Positions 59,366 through 64,000 of a stretch of 64,000 bases of DNA are shown in pieces. Position numbers and translations under genes: made by a program. The notes beneath the pieces are model-generated. The model worked only from the letters and a program-made list of their open reading frames with translations. It had not been told where the DNA came from and did no database searches. Within the stretch, counting starts at the first letter, position 1; every line of letters starts with the position of its first letter. The stretch comes from Sialis fuliginosa (lineage: Eukaryota > Arthropoda > Insecta > Megaloptera > Sialidae). The stretch lies in NCBI GenBank assembly GCA_961205875.1, contig OY540810.1, forward strand, positions 16,926,001 to 16,990,000, in the 5' to 3' direction.

Positions 59366-61001
59366 CTCAGTAGTTTTGACCAATCAGCGCCCGCGCGGGA
59401 ATTACGTCACACCGCATGCTCATTTAAATGTAATACAGGAAAGTGGCTTGCAAATACATATTTATTAAACGTTGTCATCGTATTATTTCGAATTTTTGGA
59501 TATTTTAAACTATTTTAACAATACATGTAATTACAAAAGCACAAATCATTGCATATAATATTTAAAAAAGAAATAAAACTATCGTAATTATTTATTATTG
59601 AAGTATTATAAAATAAAAAAATAAATGCATGTAAAAGTAAACTCTTATTATTAGTTATTGATTGTAAGCTCATAAATCTTAATGATACTTTATTTTTTAT
59701 TTTTAAGGCACTTATATATATTTTTAATTGGAATGCGGCATGTTTCTCACAACTGCTGGAAAGCTATATTATATATTATTATATATAGCATATTATATAT
59801 TATTATATATAATATATATTATATATAAGAATGTAAAACCATGAATTGATACGACTACTTACCAACAATAAGTTTATTTTGGCATTTATGTATTACATTA
59901 ATATCAACAATATACAAATATATAAATTCTTAAATTAAGTACAATATATTTTATTTCTTACTTTATATTATGTCTAATAATAGTAATTATTTTAAATTTA
60001 TTATTATGTCTGTACTGTCTACTTTAAATAAATGATTTATTATTTGCTGGATGCGAAGCAGGTGACTGGAGAAACTAAATCGATTACAGCGCCGAGGGAA
60101 CTTGTGGCGGGCTTATTTTTAACTGAAAATAGAAAGGTCAATATGATTAACCGCACTATAGTCATAAAGAATTATCTAAAATATATATTTATATATATTG
60201 TGATATTTTATTGAAATTATTTGTTTACATACTTCTCATTTTAGCCCGCCAAAGTCGTAAATGCTACTTAGCGCTGTCATCATGTACGCTGCGAATAGCC
60301 TCATTTAATTAATGCTACAATCACTTCGTAATTCCATTGTTTCTCCGTGGCTAAAAGTGAGTCTACAGATACTGGTAGATTAATATTGTGTCCTGTAGAT
60401 GTCTTCAAGCAATATCATAGAGAGTACGTGAAAATTATATGTGGTGAAGATCTCTGATGGTTTTACTGTGTTACTCCTATTTTGTGTAAATTACTTTTAA
60501 AGTTGCCATGATTGTATTGATTATATTTTAATCCTCACATAGCAGATAATGATCAGGATTGGAGATTGAACAATGACAATGTATACATATAGTCAATGTA
60601 TGTATAGTGATCAGCATTCATTACGATAACATTTTCTGATTCATTTCTTTTGAAGATTAACGTTTCATATGGTTTCATCTTCTTCCTTTGCCTTTTAGAG
60701 TTACTTTTGCATATACTGACAGTACCTTCCGACATTTTTTCGATCTATAATCTAAAATTTTAATTATGTTACTTATTGTATGTAGAGAAAATTTAAATAA
60801 AACACATAAATTAGTGGCTACATACCTTAATTAAACAACAAAGTCTTATTTTACTTAAAATCGCTTAATATCACAAAATATTATAAAAAAAACTATGAAC
60901 TCTACCATATAGTCATTTGATATACTATAGACTGACAGCAATTGAGCATGCGGTGTGACGTAGTTCCCTCTCTCCTGTCTCGATTTTGACAACCTACTGA
61001 G
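59366..61001. mobile_element. 1.6-kb element with CTCAGTAG ends and ACGTCACACCGCATGCTCA subterminal repeats
   Basis: Left side has CTCAGTAG and ACGTCACACCGCATGCTCA; right side has the inverse TGAGCATGCGGTGTGACGT and CTACTGAG. The interior has two short frames (60032-60214 plus; 60553-60735 minus, starting MSEGTVSICKSNSKRQRKK) that I do not recognise. The left arm contains GACCAATCAGCG, shared with the neighbouring foldback 61036-61558. Probably a non-autonomous DNA transposon. Confidence 0.6.
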
Positions 61002-61035
61002 GTAACCTATACATATAATAACCTTGGGTCAAAGT

Positions 61036-61558
61036 CAAGGTATATAAAGACAAGGTAGTCTCAACAATTCCTTGACCAATCAGCGTTGGCGCGGGAATTG
61101 ACGTCACCTGGGGGATATATTCAAATGTCATAAATTTTTAATAGAATATTAATTACAAAAAATTCCTTTATTTATTCTTGTTTTCGTATTTTTTGATATT
61201 TTAACAGCAACACAATCAAATAAGTACAAATTCGACATAGCAAAATCATAAAGTGCTGTCAGAATCATATAACGTATTGCCAACTTAAGAATAGTAAAAA
61301 TGATGCTTCCCGAATTGACCAAATTGTCTTTGACAGCTTTTTTATGATTTTTCAATGTCAAATTTGTACTTATTTGATAGTATGTGTTGTTAAAATATCA
61401 AAAAATACGAAAACAAGAATAAATAAAGGAATTTTTTGTAATTAATATTCTATTAAAAATTTATGACATTTGAATATATCCCCCAGGTGACGTCAATTCC
61501 CGCGCCAACGCTGATTGGTCAAGGAATTGTTGAGACTACCTTGTCTTTATATACCTTG
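61036..61558. mobile_element. Mutator-like foldback with 9-bp target duplication and CRE-like motifs
   Basis: Palindrome of 523 bp with ends CAAGGTATATAAAGACAAGG and its complement. It is flanked by the exact direct repeat GGTCAAAGT (61027-61035 and 61559-61567). Each arm carries TGACGTCA next to GACCAATCAGCG. Long arms plus a 9-bp duplication fit Mutator-like elements. No coding content. Confidence 0.75.
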
Positions 61559-62039
61559 GGTCAAAGTAATATTTAAACCAATCATTTTAAAGTATATTTC
61601 CTCTGATTGGTTGAATATTACATCAATTATTCAAATTTCATATTTATAAATACTTTGAAATTATGCAGTGAAATAATGTTATGAATTATTAAATAAAATT
61701 TTAGTATTCTTCAGAGCCGGCAGTTACCCCCCCCCCCCCCCCCCTACCACACACACACAAAAAAATAAATAAAAAAGATCCTCTTTTTTAGGGTGAGTTT
61801 GAAACGACGTGCAATTATAAAATTCTTTTTTTTGTACACTAAACTCCAAACTTTTTTTTTTAATAAAAAATAAACTTTTTTTTAATTTCAATCCAGAACG
61901 ATGAGAAAGCAACATGTTTGGGCGAAAATATCTCGATCAATAATGGTCGTAATACAAAAAAAAATTGAAGAGAAAAGTCTGATCCACAAACATCCTTCAT
62001 TTAATTTTAACCAAAAAAATTTCTCAAGCGCTGTGTAAA

Positions 62040-62125
62040 CAGTAAACGTATAACATTTGAATATATCCCCTGGATGACGTCAATTCCCGCGTCAACACTG
62101 ATTGGTCAAGGAACTATTGGCTTAC
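62040..62125. repeat. Solo arm of the 61036-61558 foldback family
   Basis: ACATTTGAATATATCCCC, GATGACGTCAATTCCCGCG and CTGATTGGTCAAGGAA match one arm of the neighbouring foldback; the partner arm is missing. Confidence 0.6.
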
Positions 62126-62152
62126 AATCACGTGGCCATCACAGAATAATAG

Positions 62153-62272
62153 TCGAATTCATGACATAAACGGTTAATTACGGATTAGTGATTGATATAA
62201 TTCCACCAGAAATTTTATAAATCAACCAATCAAAACTCGCCGGTAACTAACCGCTTATGTCATGAATACAAC
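62153..62272. repeat. MITE related to 13499-13665, copy 2
   Basis: Ends TCGAATTCATGACATAA and TTATGTCATGAAT, core AATCAAAACTCGCCGGTAAC. Diverged copy of the palindrome at 13499-13665. Confidence 0.65.
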
Positions 62273-62284
62273 CAATAAATATAT

Positions 62285-62430
62285 GGTTGGATTCACGACA
62301 TAATCGGTTAGTGACCGGCGAGTTTTGATCGGCTGATTTATGGAATTTTTGGTGGAATGTACCAGAAATTCCAAAAATCAGTCAATCAAAACTCGCTGGT
62401 AACTAACCGCTTATGCCGTGAATCCGACCT
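62285..62430. repeat. MITE related to 13499-13665, copy 3
   Basis: Begins GGTTGGATTCACGACATAA and ends TTATGCCGTGAATCCGACC, with GACCGGCGAGTTTTGAT inside. It sits about 115 bp upstream of the COPA start codon, in the promoter-proximal region. Confidence 0.75.
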
Positions 62431-62517
62431 ATATCATTGTCATCTAGTGCATATCTAGTCGTTATCTATGCTTATTGACGTGTCATGTCAAACGTTGAAT
62501 AAATGCGTGTATATTAA

Positions 62518-64000
<1,483 letters not shown>

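Overview
This is AT-rich animal nuclear DNA, almost certainly from an insect. The genes have phase-consistent GT-AG introns and include an alpha-COP gene, a MADF-BESS gene and three painless-like TRPA channel genes. The rest is dominated by DNA transposons: Tc1/mariner, hAT-like, Mutator-like foldbacks, a Helitron and many MITEs. The species cannot be named from this window. Several repeats (a Helitron starting TCCATACTAATATT, a GTTCCGTACCTC-type repeat) are kinds I know from Lepidoptera and other insects.

Region 1 (678-39116, minus strand) holds three complete, tandem, same-orientation paralogues of a TRPA-type cation channel: gene A 678-11163, gene B 13198-21812 and gene C 27690-39116. Each was assembled by hand from 10 exons with the same intron phases and stays in frame to a stop (583, 636 and 638 aa). 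Ankyrin-like repeats precede six membrane segments, a pore loop with a GE[FL][ED]YSD motif, and a short C-terminal tail whose last exon lies 0.5-2.1 kb beyond the penultimate exon. The introns are full of palindromic and nested transposons.

Region 2 (39769-54584) is a perfect-looking tandem array: three copies of a 4943-bp unit, each carrying an intact Tc1-like element (1628 bp, 26-bp terminal inverted repeats, TA target duplication) with a 348-aa transposase. Its catalytic spacing is DD38E, not DD34E. The last unit lacks 13 bp that occur only at the two internal junctions, and the right edge of the array lies inside an otherwise intact foldback element.

Region 3 (55066-58750, minus) is a three-exon MADF-BESS gene of 313 aa, with a mariner remnant and a MITE in its first intron. 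Region 4 (58751-62544) is transposon-rich spacer with foldbacks whose arms carry CRE-like TGACGTCA motifs. Region 5 (62545-64000, plus) is the 5' end of the coatomer alpha gene (four exons, 305 codons), cut off by the window edge.

The three TRPA genes form one local gene-family expansion, probably sensory. COPA (vesicle coat) and the MADF-BESS gene (DNA binding) are unrelated neighbours in divergent orientation. No prokaryotic features, CRISPR arrays or convincing tRNA or rRNA genes were seen.
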